From positions 310,001 through 374,000 of the forward strand of contig NZ_RFLV01000003.1 in NCBI RefSeq assembly GCF_004920405.1: 64,000 nucleotides of DNA. The letters run 5' to 3'. Origin of the DNA: Pseudomonas leptonychotis. GTDB taxonomy: Bacteria; Pseudomonadota; Gammaproteobacteria; Pseudomonadales; Pseudomonadaceae. Shown in pieces: positions 1-9,700 of the stretch. A model generated the notes under the pieces. It did not search any database, was not told the DNA's origin, and saw only the letters and a list, made by a program, of their open reading frames with translations. The stretch's first letter is position 1; every line of letters starts with the position of its first letter. Made by a program: the position numbers and the translations under genes.

Positions 1-679
1 CGGTCTGCCTAAGGAATACTTTGGCACCGGCCTCGATGCGCGCATCGGTGAAAAAGTCATGGCAGTCGTCGAAGAGCTGAAAAAGCTCGGCGCCACGGTT
101 AAAGAGATCAGCCTGCCGAATATGCAGCACGCGATTCCCGCCTACTACGTGATCGCCCCGGCCGAAGCCAGCAGCAACCTGTCGCGTTTCGACGGCGTGC
201 GCTTCGGCTATCGCTGCGAGAACCCGGTGAACCTGGAAGACCTGTACAAGCGCTCGCGCGGCGAGGGCTTCGGTGCGGAAGTGAAGCGGCGCATCATGGT
301 CGGCACCTACGCGCTGTCCGCCGGCTACTACGACGCTTACTACCTGAAGGCACAGAAGATCCGGCGCCTGATCAAGAATGATTTTGTCGCCGCCTTCAAC
401 GACGTCGACGTGATCCTCGGCCCAACCACGCCAAACCTGGCCTGGAAGCTCGGCGAGAAAAACAACGACCCGGTCGCCGCTTACCTGGAAGACATCTACA
501 CCATCACCGCCAACCTCGCCGGTATCCCCGGTCTGTCGATGCCTGCGGGCTTCATCGATGGCTTGCCGGTCGGTGTGCAACTGCTCGCTCCTTACTTCCA
601 GGAAGGCCGCCTGCTCAACGTCGCTCACCAGTACCAACAGGTCACTGGCTGGCACACCCAAGCTCCGGCTGGATTCTGA
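1..679 (+). CDS. gatA: Glu-tRNA(Gln)/Asp-tRNA(Asn) amidotransferase subunit A, C-terminal part
   Basis: The window opens inside this gene; the open frame starts at base 2 and gives the last 225 residues. GatA is the amidase subunit of GatCAB. It releases ammonia from glutamine for GatB, which amidates mischarged Glu-tRNA(Gln) or Asp-tRNA(Asn). The visible part begins GLPKEYF and contains the late amidase-family segments ([22 protein letters not shown]), which fit GatA closely. The catalytic Ser-cisSer-Lys residues lie upstream and cannot be checked. The stop is 11 bases before gatB, so the two are co-transcribed, as is usual for gatCAB. Confidence 0.95.
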   Translation, partial: GLPKEYFGTGLDARIGEKVMAVVEELKKLGATVKEISLPNMQHAIPAYYVIAPAEASSNLSRFDGVRFGYRCENPVNLEDLYKRSRGEGFGAEVKRRIMVGTYALSAGYYDAYYLKAQKIRRLIKNDFVAAFNDVDVILGPTTPNLAWKLGEKNNDPVAAYLEDIYTITANLAGIPGLSMPAGFIDGLPVGVQLLAPYFQEGRLLNVAHQYQQVTGWHTQAPAGF

Positions 680-690
680 GGACGACACGC

Positions 691-2139
691 ATGCAATGGG
701 AAACCGTAATCGGGCTGGAAATCCACGCCCAGCTCAGCACTCAATCGAAGATTTTCTCTGCCAGCGCCATCGCCTTTGGCGCCGAGCCCAACACCCAGGC
801 CAGCCTGGTTGACCTCGGCATGCCGGGCACCCTGCCGGTGCTTAACGCCGAAGCGGTGCGCATGGCCTGCAAGTTCGGCTTAGCCATTGACGCCGAAATC
901 GCGCCAAGCAACATCTTCGCCCGTAAAAACTACTTCTACCCAGACCTGCCCAAGGGCTACCAAACCAGCCAGATGGATCACCCCATCGTCGGCAAGGGTT
1001 TCTTGGACATCACCCTGGAAGACGGCACGCAGAAGCGCATCGGCATCACCCGCGCGCACCTCGAAGAAGACGCCGGTAAAAGCCTGCACGAAGACTTCCA
1101 CGGCATGAGCGGCATCGACCTCAACCGCGCTGGCACGCCGCTGCTGGAGATCGTCTCCGAGCCGGACATCCGCTCGGCAAAAGAAGCCGTGGCCTACGTC
1201 AAAGCCATGCACGCGCTGGTGCGCTACCTCGGTATCTGCGACGGCAACATGGCCGAAGGCTCACTGCGCTGCGACTGCAACGTCTCGGTGCGCCCGGTTG
1301 GCCAAACCGAATTCGGCACACGCGCCGAGATCAAGAACGTCAACTCGTTCCGTTTTATCGAAAAAGCCATCAACCATGAAGTGCAACGGCAGATCGAGCT
1401 GATCGAAGACGGCGGCAAGGTGGTGCAGGAAACCCGCCTGTACGATCCGAACAAAGACCAAACCCGCTCCATGCGCAGCAAGGAAGAAGCCAACGACTAC
1501 CGTTACTTCCCCTGCCCGGACCTGCTGCCGGTGGTGATCGAGCAAAGCTTCCTCGACGAAATTCGCGCCACCTTGCCGGAGCTGCCGGTCGAGAAGCGCG
1601 CGCGCTTTGAAGCCGAGTTCGGCCTCAGCACCTACGACGCCCACGTACTGGCCGCCAGCCGTGAACTGGCCGACTACTTCGAGGCCGTCAACGGTGTGTG
1701 TGGCGATGCCAAGCTGGCCGCCAACTGGGTGATGGGGGAGCTGTCTAGCCTGCTCAACAAGGACAACCTGGAGATCGAACAATCGCCAGTGTCCGCCGAG
1801 CAACTGGGCGGCATGATCCTGCGCATCAAGGACAACACCATCAGCGGCAAGATCGCCAAGATGGTCTTTGAAGCCCTGGCCGCCGGCGAAGGTGCAACGG
1901 CTGACGAGGTGATCGAGAAGAAGGGCCTCAAACAGGTCACCGACACCAAAGCCATCGAAGCCATGTTGGATGAGGTACTGGCGGCCAACGCCGAGCAAGT
2001 CGAACAGTATCGCGCCAGCGACGAAGCCAAGCGCGGCAAGATGTTTGGCTTCTTCGTCGGCCAAGCGATGAAGGCCTCGAAAGGCAAGGCTAACCCCGGG
2101 CAGGTCAACGAACTGCTGAAGAAAAAGCTCGAAGGCTAA
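691..2139 (+). CDS. gatB: Glu-tRNA(Gln)/Asp-tRNA(Asn) amidotransferase subunit B
   Basis: This 482-residue protein is full length for GatB. GatB binds mischarged tRNA, activates the side-chain carboxylate with ATP and transfers ammonia supplied by GatA. The N-terminal [13 protein letters not shown], the central [12 protein letters not shown] and the C-terminal YqeY-like helical tail ([19 protein letters not shown]) are typical. The ATG at 691 follows a GAGGA ribosome-binding site. A strong terminator follows at 2182-2210, which marks the end of the gat operon. Confidence 0.97.
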   Translation: MQWETVIGLEIHAQLSTQSKIFSASAIAFGAEPNTQASLVDLGMPGTLPVLNAEAVRMACKFGLAIDAEIAPSNIFARKNYFYPDLPKGYQTSQMDHPIVGKGFLDITLEDGTQKRIGITRAHLEEDAGKSLHEDFHGMSGIDLNRAGTPLLEIVSEPDIRSAKEAVAYVKAMHALVRYLGICDGNMAEGSLRCDCNVSVRPVGQTEFGTRAEIKNVNSFRFIEKAINHEVQRQIELIEDGGKVVQETRLYDPNKDQTRSMRSKEEANDYRYFPCPDLLPVVIEQSFLDEIRATLPELPVEKRARFEAEFGLSTYDAHVLAASRELADYFEAVNGVCGDAKLAANWVMGELSSLLNKDNLEIEQSPVSAEQLGGMILRIKDNTISGKIAKMVFEALAAGEGATADEVIEKKGLKQVTDTKAIEAMLDEVLAANAEQVEQYRASDEAKRGKMFGFFVGQAMKASKGKANPGQVNELLKKKLEG

Positions 2140-2181
2140 ACCGCAGCGTCAGCCGACGGCAGGCCAAGGATGGCTTGTAAT

Positions 2182-2210
2182 AACAACGCCGGGCTAGCCC
2201 GGCGTTGTTT
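2182..2210 (+). terminator. Intrinsic terminator after gatB
   Basis: Bases 2182-2195 and 2196-2209 form a perfect 14-bp inverted repeat (AACAACGCCGGGCT / AGCCCGGCGTTGTT) rich in GC, followed by a short T run. It lies 43 bases past the gatB stop and should end the gatAB transcript. Confidence 0.85.
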
Positions 2211-2215
2211 TACTC

Positions 2216-2258
2216 GTAGGATGGGGCGAGGCGCGGAGCCTGAGCACAGCGATACCCA
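2216..2258. repeat. Possible degenerate dispersed repeat (GTAGGATGGG...GATACCCA)
   Basis: Directly after the gatB terminator, GTAGGATGGGG and GATACCCA flank a GC-rich core. The pattern resembles short GGATGGGT...ACCCATC intergenic repeats that I recall from Pseudomonas chromosomes. The arms pair only partly, and a second, clearer element of similar style lies at 45185-45234. The call is tentative. Confidence 0.3.
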
Positions 2259-2286
2259 ACAACACGCCAAAACCAGCAGAGGTTCT

Positions 2287-2658
2287 ATGCGCCTGATCTT
2301 GATTGCCATCGCCAGCCTGCTACTCAGTGCCTGCGCCAGCCACAGTCAAATCGACCCAAACGGTTATCGCGCCGAGGGTCAGGCGTCCTATTACGGCGCA
2401 CGCCACCATGGCAATAAAACCGCCAGCGGTGAACGTTTCGACCAGCACGCACTGACTGCCGCGCACCGTAGCCTGCCATTTGGCAGCTTGGTAAAGGTGA
2501 CCAATCTGCGCAATGACAAGAGCGTGGTGGTGCGCATCAATGATCGCGGCCCCTACGCCAGAAAACGCATCATCGACCTGTCGAAAAAGGCCGCTGAGCA
2601 ACTGGGCATGCTGCGCGACGGCATAGCGCCGGTGCGCGTGCAGCAACTGACACAATAA
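2287..2658 (+). CDS. Small RlpA-like septal-ring lytic transglycosylase family lipoprotein
   Basis: This 123-residue protein is a signal peptide with a lipobox (LLLSAC, Cys at about 18) plus one double-psi beta-barrel domain. The domain carries the RlpA hallmarks: [26 protein letters not shown] and VRINDRGP. RlpA proteins cleave denuded peptidoglycan glycan strands; activity here is inferred. Unlike the full RlpA at 35783-36787 it has no SPOR domain, so it should not be targeted to septa the same way. An upstream in-frame start at 2170 exists, but the ATG at 2287 is preceded by AGAGG and begins a clean lipoprotein signal. Confidence 0.85.
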   Translation: MRLILIAIASLLLSACASHSQIDPNGYRAEGQASYYGARHHGNKTASGERFDQHALTAAHRSLPFGSLVKVTNLRNDKSVVVRINDRGPYARKRIIDLSKKAAEQLGMLRDGIAPVRVQQLTQ

Positions 2659-2759
2659 ACACAGGCGCTTACAAAAGAAGGTGATGGCGCGCAGAGCTGC
2701 CCTCTGACGCACCGCAAGCCGATGATTAAACTAACGCCACTTTTCTGGAGCCCCTTGCA

Positions 2760-3857
2760 ATGACCCTGATGACCTTTGTTTACCTGATCGCTGGCCTGGT
2801 GCTGCTGGTGGCCGGCGCCGAAGTTCTGGTGCGCGGCGCCGCCAAACTGGCCGCACAGTTCGGCATTCCACCGCTGGTAATCGGCCTCACTGTCGTCGCA
2901 TTCGGCACCAGCGCACCAGAAACCGCCGTCAGCGTACAAGCCGCCTTCAACAACAGTGGCGACCTGGCCATCGGCAACGTGGTTGGCAGCAACATCGCCA
3001 ACGTGTTGCTGATTCTCGGCATGACCGCACTGTTCGCCCCCCTGATCGTTTCACGCCAACTGATCCGCCTGGACGTGCCGATCATGATCGGCGCTAGCCT
3101 GGTGGTGTATGCCCTGGCCTGGGACGGCAGCCTCAGCCGCCTCGACGGCGCTTTGCTGTTCGCTGGCATCATCAGCTACACCGCCTTTTTGATCATCAGT
3201 TCGCGTCGCAGTAAAGACGTTAACGAAGATGATGAGTTCGCCAAGGAGTTCGGCCTCGACGAACCCGCCAAGCCCTACGCTTGGGCGATCAATCTGGGTT
3301 TAATTATTGCCGGCCTGGTGCTGCTGGTCAGCGGCTCCAACTTTCTGGTTGAAGGCGCCGTCAGCCTGGCCCGCACCCTGGGCCTGTCGGAACTGGTGAT
3401 CGGCCTGACCGTGGTCGCCATCGGCACCTCTCTGCCAGAACTGGCCACCTCGATCACAGCCGCCCTTAAAGGCGAGCGCGATATCGCCGTGGGCAACATT
3501 GTCGGCAGCAATATCTTCAACCTGCTCTGCGTGCTGGGCCTGGCGTCGATGGTTTCACCGCAGGCCATCAACGTGGCGGCCAATGCCTTAGCGTTCGACT
3601 TCCCGGTGATGATCGCCGTGGCTGTAGCCTGCTTGCCGATTTTCTTCAGTGGCTACCGTATCAATCGCTGGGAAGGCCTGTTGTTTCTGGCTTATTACGC
3701 AGCCTACACGGTTTATCTGGTGCTGTTCTCCACCGGCAAACCGTTCGCCGAATCCTTCGGTAACGCCATGCTCGGCTACGCCCTGCCGCTAACCGCCGTG
3801 ACCCTGGTGATCATCGCCGGCCGCGCGTGGCGCAAGCAGCGTAATGAGGCGACCTGA
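2760..3857 (+). CDS. Calcium/sodium antiporter (CaCA superfamily, YrbG-like)
   Basis: This 365-residue, very hydrophobic protein has about ten membrane segments in two homologous halves. Each half carries the family's alpha-repeat: GLTVVAFGTSAPE with GNVVGSNIANVLL in the first, and GLTVVAIGTSLPE with GNIVGSNIFNLLC in the second. These repeats line the cation pathway of K-independent Na/Ca exchangers. The short charged stretch between the halves (RRSKDVNEDDEFAKEF) is the cytoplasmic loop. The protein acts in the inner membrane. The next gene starts 3 bases after the stop, suggesting co-transcription. Confidence 0.92.
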   Translation: MTLMTFVYLIAGLVLLVAGAEVLVRGAAKLAAQFGIPPLVIGLTVVAFGTSAPETAVSVQAAFNNSGDLAIGNVVGSNIANVLLILGMTALFAPLIVSRQLIRLDVPIMIGASLVVYALAWDGSLSRLDGALLFAGIISYTAFLIISSRRSKDVNEDDEFAKEFGLDEPAKPYAWAINLGLIIAGLVLLVSGSNFLVEGAVSLARTLGLSELVIGLTVVAIGTSLPELATSITAALKGERDIAVGNIVGSNIFNLLCVLGLASMVSPQAINVAANALAFDFPVMIAVAVACLPIFFSGYRINRWEGLLFLAYYAAYTVYLVLFSTGKPFAESFGNAMLGYALPLTAVTLVIIAGRAWRKQRNEAT

Positions 3858-3860
3858 ACC

Positions 3861-4250
3861 ATGAACGATAGCCACGAGAAAGGCCTGAAAGCGCGCCGCG
3901 AAGTGATGGGCGATGCCTTTGTCGACCGCGCCCTGGGTAACGCCACTGACTTTACCCAGCCGCTGCAGGATTTCGTTAACGAGCACGCCTGGGGCGGCGT
4001 CTGGACCCGCGAAGGCCTGGATCGCAGGACCCGCAGCCTGATCACCCTGTCGGCGCTGACCGCACTGAAATGCCCGCAAGAGCTCAAGGGCCATGTGCGC
4101 GGCGCGCTGAATAACGGCTGCACGGTGGAGGAGATTCGCGAGACGCTGCTGCATTGCGCGGTGTATGCCGGCGTGCCGGCGACCATCGATGCTTTTCGCG
4201 CCGCCCAAGAGGTTATCGAGGCCTGGCAAGCGTCAGCACCTGAGCTCTAA
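3861..4250 (+). CDS. PcaC-like carboxymuconolactone decarboxylase family protein
   Basis: This 129-residue single-domain protein matches the size and motifs of 4-carboxymuconolactone decarboxylase (HAWGGVWTREGL, RTRSLITLSALTAL, GHVRGALNNG). PcaC acts in the protocatechuate branch of the beta-ketoadipate pathway. No other pca gene is in the window. The gene instead follows the antiporter by 3 bases, so it may be an isolated paralogue with another substrate. I am sure of the family and unsure of the reaction. Confidence 0.8.
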   Translation: MNDSHEKGLKARREVMGDAFVDRALGNATDFTQPLQDFVNEHAWGGVWTREGLDRRTRSLITLSALTALKCPQELKGHVRGALNNGCTVEEIRETLLHCAVYAGVPATIDAFRAAQEVIEAWQASAPEL

Positions 4251-4269
4251 CCTGGGAATCACCGGCCCT

Positions 4270-4295
4270 AGCGGTGCTTATTGATAGGCACCGCT
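4270..4295. terminator. Hairpin between convergent PcaC-like gene and magF
   Basis: AGCGGTGC at 4270-4277 pairs with GCACCGCT at 4288-4295 in the 58-base gap between two converging genes. There is no long T run, so it is a plausible but weak bidirectional terminator. Confidence 0.5.
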
Positions 4296-4308
4296 CAGCT
4301 GACGGGGA

Positions 4309-5085
4309 TCACGGATAACTGAATTGTTTGACGAGTGTTAGCTCGCCCGCGGCGCGCATCGGCACCAGAAACGACTGCTGTTTCTCGCTTGGCGTGCCTT
4401 CCTCACTGATCAGGGTGATCTGCGCCACAGTCAGGCTCGATTCCGGGTTGCCCGCTCCACCGTAGTAATTGACATAGACCAGGTACTGCCCCTTGAGCGG
4501 GGTTGGTGAGGCGATCATTTCCGGGCCGAAACCGCTGGTCACATCGACATCCAGCGCCGCCCCGTTAGCCAGTGAACGGTCGCCATACCAAACATGGCCG
4601 CCGTCGGGCGTCACCAAGTGCAGATCAAGGTCGGTGTTGTCGCTGTCCCAGGACAGCACCACACGCAATTTGGCCGGCGTCTCGCCGCTGCCCTGGTGGT
4701 AAAACTGCACGCGGCGCGCCTGCTGTCCATCCGGGCTACGCACCTCGACATTATTACTGCCGGCCGGGAACACGAATGGACGGTCAAAGCCGCCATCTTC
4801 CTGCACCTTGAGCGGCATGCTGATGCCGTTGACGATCAGCCGCGCCGGCGCGCCATCCCCCTTGCTAACGCCATTGATCTGCCCGCGAATACGCGCGGTA
4901 TCGGCCTGATCTGGCGCACTGTTGACCGAGGACGCCGGATAGTTAACTTCTTGGATAAAGTGCACACCCTCTGCCGAGCCCTGGCGCCAGCCACTACGCG
5001 GGGTGTCCAGACGAATTTCGGCCCAGGCAACTATCGGCAATAAAGCCATCAGGCACAGGGCGGTAGAACGCAAACGAAGGGTCAT
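4309..5085 (-). CDS. magF: MagF: DUF2135 (YfaP-like) secreted protein
   Basis: This 258-residue protein has a signal peptide (about 1-22, ending AWA) and a C-terminal DUF2135 domain. The domain core is VVLSWDSDNTDLDLHLVTPDG, followed by YLVYVNYYGG. It is the last gene of the six-gene macroglobulin operon and a paralogue of the first gene (13754-14542). The same WD...DLDLHVVTPDG core and about equal length occur in both. DUF2135 function is unknown; E. coli YfaP is the closest named relative. The start is 5 bases past the magE stop. The mag letter assignment is from memory of the P. aeruginosa operon. Confidence 0.88.
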   Translation of the reverse strand: MTLRLRSTALCLMALLPIVAWAEIRLDTPRSGWRQGSAEGVHFIQEVNYPASSVNSAPDQADTARIRGQINGVSKGDGAPARLIVNGISMPLKVQEDGGFDRPFVFPAGSNNVEVRSPDGQQARRVQFYHQGSGETPAKLRVVLSWDSDNTDLDLHLVTPDGGHVWYGDRSLANGAALDVDVTSGFGPEMIASPTPLKGQYLVYVNYYGGAGNPESSLTVAQITLISEEGTPSEKQQSFLVPMRAAGELTLVKQFSYP

Positions 5086-5090
5086 GGGGT

Positions 5091-6728
5091 CTATTCCAGA
5101 AGCAGGTGACGGGCGAGGCGTTCGATGTAGTCCTCGTCCTGGCCATTGGGGTGAGCTTCGAAGGCCAAGTGCAGGTATTCGTGCGTCAGGTCGAGTCGAT
5201 CCTGCAGCGACAGTAAGCCACGCACGTAGATACGGCGACGCTCACGGTCGATATAAGGATTCCCGGAAAGCAGGCGGCATACGGTGAACTGCGCGGTTTC
5301 GCTGTAGCCCGGCTCACCATCGAGGGTCGCACGCCACTGCCTGCGCTGCGCGTGCAACCAGCCCTCGGCAGCATCCAGCGGCTGGCAGGCGGCTACCGGC
5401 TTATCCCAGCGGCTGAGGCTGGCGCGCGGAAAAGCACGGGCCAGAATGGTGTCGTAACGCAGCCCCGACTCGGCCTGCTCCACCGCCTGCCTCCACACGA
5501 GACGCTCAGGGCCGGGCAAGTCGGCGTGATAGGTCACGGCGCTGCCCGCCAGCACCAGGTCCGCCGTCCACGCGGCGATGGCACGCGCAGTGGCTGAAGC
5601 GGGACGGGGAGCGACGCGCTGACTGGCACTGCTATCGCGTATGGCCAGGCACTCGCCACGCCGCTCGGCGTTCTGCAGCAGGTAGCTGCGAATGGTCACC
5701 GCCAGGGCCTTGGCGGCCTCTGCAGGGTGCGCAGCAGCCTCGCGATCCAGTACCCGCGCCACATATTCCTCACGGCTCAGGCGTGCGACAAGACGCACCT
5801 GGGCACCGTCGCGCAGAAGAAACAACTCACCGGTGCTCTCGATGGGCAAGCGGTTGCCATTGGCAAACTCCACTTCATAGTGCCCACGCAGCTCGCCACT
5901 GACTGCAGTGCGGTCTAGCGGGTAAACCTGCCGCAGCGGGTAACGATCAAACAATGCCACCTCCACGCAGGCACCCAACTCCTGTGGCCAAGGGGCCGGC
6001 AACGTGCGCCCAAGCACCTCGGCATAGTTGCGCAGAATGCTCTGACTGGTACCGGAGCCACCGACCCACAGCGGCGTGCCATCAACCAACCAGCCGGCAA
6101 ACCCGCCTTGGCGGGCCTGTGCATCGTCATCGGCCAGCCAACTCCAGGTCTTCACCCGTAGGCGTCCGCCGAGAGCACCAAGCACCGCCGCATCGGGTGC
6201 ATGCAGCGGCACATCAAGCAACACCCGCCGCGCCTCGGCCTGGGCCGGTAGATTGGCGAGCACCTCAAGCAACTCGCTCACCGCGACTCGGCGCTGCGGC
6301 TGTAGACGGTCGAGGTCAAGCAACCAGGTCGGCGCTCGGCGCGCCGCCCAGTAGCGCTGCCACTCGCCAGCCTGTAGTCCTAAACGCACCGGGGTGAAAT
6401 ACAAACCGCACGACTTGACCAAGGCTTGGTCGCGGTCGATGCGCTCGCCGGCCTGGCAGCAATAGACTTCTTCGCGGTCCTGGCCGCTGCAGGTATAGCC
6501 AGGATCGTCCTGCTGGTTATCCACCAAATAGGCGTAAACAAACAGTTTCCATAAGCTGCCCAGCGGGGCCTGTAGCTGGCTCGGCAAGCTGCCGCGCGCC
6601 AGCACCTGCTCGCGGTCCAACTGCAACAGCTGGTCGCCCTGACTGGTGCGCCACGCCACTTGCAGGGGCGCCTGCCCCGCTTCAGCGAGCAGGGGCAGCC
6701 ACAGCGCCAGCCAGCAGAGTGCACGCAC
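5091..6728 (-). CDS. magE: MagE: DUF2300 (YfaQ-like) protein with PBP-like, SpoIID-like and HExxH modules
   Basis: This 545-residue secreted protein has a signal peptide at about 1-17. Three modules are visible. Residues about 20-235 look like a penicillin-binding transpeptidase fold: GSLWKLFVY at 57-65 (SxxK, Ser58/Lys61), a KT pair at 193-194 and a WLVDGTPLWVGG strand. Residues about 280-440 resemble SpoIID (LSREEYVARVLDREAAAHPAEAAKALAV), with Glu330 at the catalytic-Glu position. Residues 512-525 carry HEYLH (516-520), a zinc-metallopeptidase signature. The family is annotated only as DUF2300; the module calls are my reading. It lies 3 bases after magD, so it is a likely periplasmic partner of the macroglobulin. 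Confidence 0.85.
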   Translation of the reverse strand: MRALCWLALWLPLLAEAGQAPLQVAWRTSQGDQLLQLDREQVLARGSLPSQLQAPLGSLWKLFVYAYLVDNQQDDPGYTCSGQDREEVYCCQAGERIDRDQALVKSCGLYFTPVRLGLQAGEWQRYWAARRAPTWLLDLDRLQPQRRVAVSELLEVLANLPAQAEARRVLLDVPLHAPDAAVLGALGGRLRVKTWSWLADDDAQARQGGFAGWLVDGTPLWVGGSGTSQSILRNYAEVLGRTLPAPWPQELGACVEVALFDRYPLRQVYPLDRTAVSGELRGHYEVEFANGNRLPIESTGELFLLRDGAQVRLVARLSREEYVARVLDREAAAHPAEAAKALAVTIRSYLLQNAERRGECLAIRDSSASQRVAPRPASATARAIAAWTADLVLAGSAVTYHADLPGPERLVWRQAVEQAESGLRYDTILARAFPRASLSRWDKPVAACQPLDAAEGWLHAQRRQWRATLDGEPGYSETAQFTVCRLLSGNPYIDRERRRIYVRGLLSLQDRLDLTHEYLHLAFEAHPNGQDEDYIERLARHLLLE

Positions 6729-6731
6729 CGC

Positions 6732-9700
6732 TTATTTGACCTGCAACTCAGTCAATGCCGGCTTCTGCTCAACGGCCTGCTGCTGCGGGTCGTATAGGCG
6801 CACATAACGCGCCGGCGGGAGGTGAAACTGGCCTTTCTGCGAAAACCGCACCAGGTGGCGCAGCTGCACCGTGCCTTGCAGGCTGTCGAGTGGCACCGCG
6901 TAGAGCATCTGCCCCGGCTCGTGACGTGCCTTCTCCAGCGGCGCAGCCTCAGCCGAGCCCAAACCGCTGACCTGAATACCCCACGTGGTACGTTCGACAT
7001 CGGCGCCCGGAGGCAGTGGCACTTCCAGCAGCCCATAACGATAGGCATGCTCGGCGTCGCCTTGCAGAGTCACCTCATCGAGATACAGCTCAGCGCTGGA
7101 CAACGGACCGTCACCCACCGCCTCAACGCTGAAACTGAAGGCCTTCTCACCCGGCACCAGACGCAGCAAACGGCGGCTAACCTGCACCGGCAGCTCGCCG
7201 CTCGGCGCGGCGGCGCTGTCGAAGCTGAGCGAGGCTTGCACAGTGCCGCTCTGTTCGGTCGGTACCAGCAGCGCGGTAGGTGGTTCCTGGCCTTGCCATT
7301 GCCACCAGCTCTCGCCGGTCGCGCCCTGCTGGGCCAGCCAGCCGGCACCCGGCGCTGGCAGTGCGAGCACCGGTGTCTGCTCGATGCGGTTGTGCAGCCA
7401 GGTCAGAGCCAGCGCCCGCTCCAGGGTCGCTTGCTCTGGTGTCAGGCGCTGCAACAGGGCGTTGACCTGCGCCGAATCGGGTTGGCCATGGGCCTGACGC
7501 AGCGCAGCGGCGAACGGGTGAGTGCTGCTCACCACACGCTGGCGAGCGTCGTCCAGATCGGCAACGAAGGCCGCCGGCAGGCTGACCTTGGTCGTCGTCG
7601 CCAGATCGGCGGCGAGCACCCGCGCCAATGCCAGGCCGAGCGTCGAGTTGGGCGCGGCCATCACCACGCTGGTCATACCGGCATCATCCAGGCTCACCTC
7701 ATCACCCTCGCCGGCTTGGCTCAGGTTAGTCAGTAGACCTTCCAGCAGGCTATTTACCGGTAACTGCATCTCGCGAGCAAAATCGAGAATCAGTGCGCGC
7801 TGCAGCAAAGGTGTAGCCGTCGCTTGCTTGGCGTAAACCTCCAACACCCGTTGCCAGTGCTCAGGCGGTAGGCTGATGCCTAACGCGCGACTGGCATGCC
7901 AATCGGCGTAATAGGCGTAGGCGGTGAGAAAAGCATCCGCCTCGCCGTCTTCGCCCCACCAGGTGAACGCGGCTTCCGGACCGGCCATCTGTACTAGGCG
8001 CAGCCGGCTGTTTTGCATGATCAAACGCAGGCGCTCGCCGATGCGGGCTTCTTCCTTGGCCAGGACCGGGTAGGCCAGGCTCAGCGGCAGCAAGCGGCTG
8101 GCCGTTTGTTCGACGCTGCCATAGGGGTACTCGAGCAAATCGTCGAGGGCCGCGCGAAACAGCGCTTGCGAGCTCGCGTCTAAACGCAGGCGAATAGCCG
8201 TGGCATCGGCCGGCAGGCTCAGGGGATTGCTGCCCGGGCTCAGGCTCAAGCTCTGCGAGTGCAAACGTTGCCAGCCTTCGCCGACGACGCGCAGGGGCAC
8301 GGCAAGGGCATCCACCGGCTTGCCGTCCTGCACCAGCTCAGCGCTCCACTCCCCGGCCACCAGACTGGCAGGCGGCAACGCTAGGTAGTTCACGCCCGTT
8401 TCCAGCTCGACCGACTGGCGTTGCTCCTGGCCGGCATAGCGGGTAACCAGTTCGGCTTGAGCACTCTCGTTGCCCTGGTTGAAGGCGAACAGGCCCAGCT
8501 GCGGCTGGTCACCGGCGCGGAACAGGGTCGGCCCACTCCATTTCAGGTACAGCGGCTTTTCCGAGCGGATGAAGTGCTTGCGCTGCCCCACTTCGCCAGC
8601 CTCATTGACTGCGCGCACGGTGATGCGCCAGCGGGTCAGTGAGTCCGGCATGCGGAAGGTCAAACGCGCTTTACCTTCGGCATCGGTGACCAGGTCAGGC
8701 TGCCAGGCGGCGGTGTCGACTTCCTCACGGCGCGGCCGCTCCAGCACCTTTACCCCTCGCTCGCTGCGGTTGGCCCGCCCCGGTGCGGTTGGGCTACCCG
8801 GCAGTGCCACGTCATAACTAATAAACGACAAACTGGCGCTGGTGCGCACGTTATTGCGCCGCGGGTGATAAAAAAACTGGTCGATGCCCGGTGCGATTTC
8901 CGGCTGCAGGGCATAGATCATCTCGTCCACCACGCTGACAGTCAGGCGTGTGGCGACCGGCTTGCCCTGGAACTGGGTGGCCAGATCGAGCGTCACGGTG
9001 TCCCCCGGTTGATAGCGCTCCTGATCTGCATTGATCGCGATTTCCAACTGCGGCTTGGCTACCTTGATCCCTGCGTTTTGGAAGCTGTAATCACCGCCCT
9101 TGGTGTAAAGCACGGAAAACGTCAGGTTGGGCGCAAAGTGATCGTCGACCGTTATGCGCACGCGGTATTGGGTGTCGTTGAGCTTCTCCAGCTTGAGCCA
9201 ATCGCCGCCCGTGGACAGCAGCGCGGTGGCTTCAACTTGGTCGCGCTCCAAGGTCAGCAGCGCATCACTCACCGGCTCGGGGAAGGTGATCAGTGCCACC
9301 GCTTCGGCGCCGGCCTGATACTCGTCCTGGTCGAACAAGACTTCTACGGTGCCCGCTACCGCCTTAACGCCATCACCACTGACCGAGTGGCCGGTGGCCC
9401 CAAGGATCAGGCCATGCTTGTCCTTAAGCGTGATGCTGTAAGTACCGGGACGTTCGAAGTTGAGGCTGAAACCTGCTGCGTCGTCGTCCAAGCTGGCGCT
9501 CTGCTGGCTCTGGTCCTCCAGACGCACCCACTCATAGCGGGCCGGTTTGAGTTCAGTCGCTTGCTCGCTGCTGTAGGTGAACGACACCGCATCGCCCGCC
9601 GTGCTGAAGCGCGTTGGCGCCTCCAAACGATAACGTGCAGCGCCGCGCTCAATAAGGATTTCCTTGCTGACCTTGACCCTATAAGCAGCACCGTCGCTGG

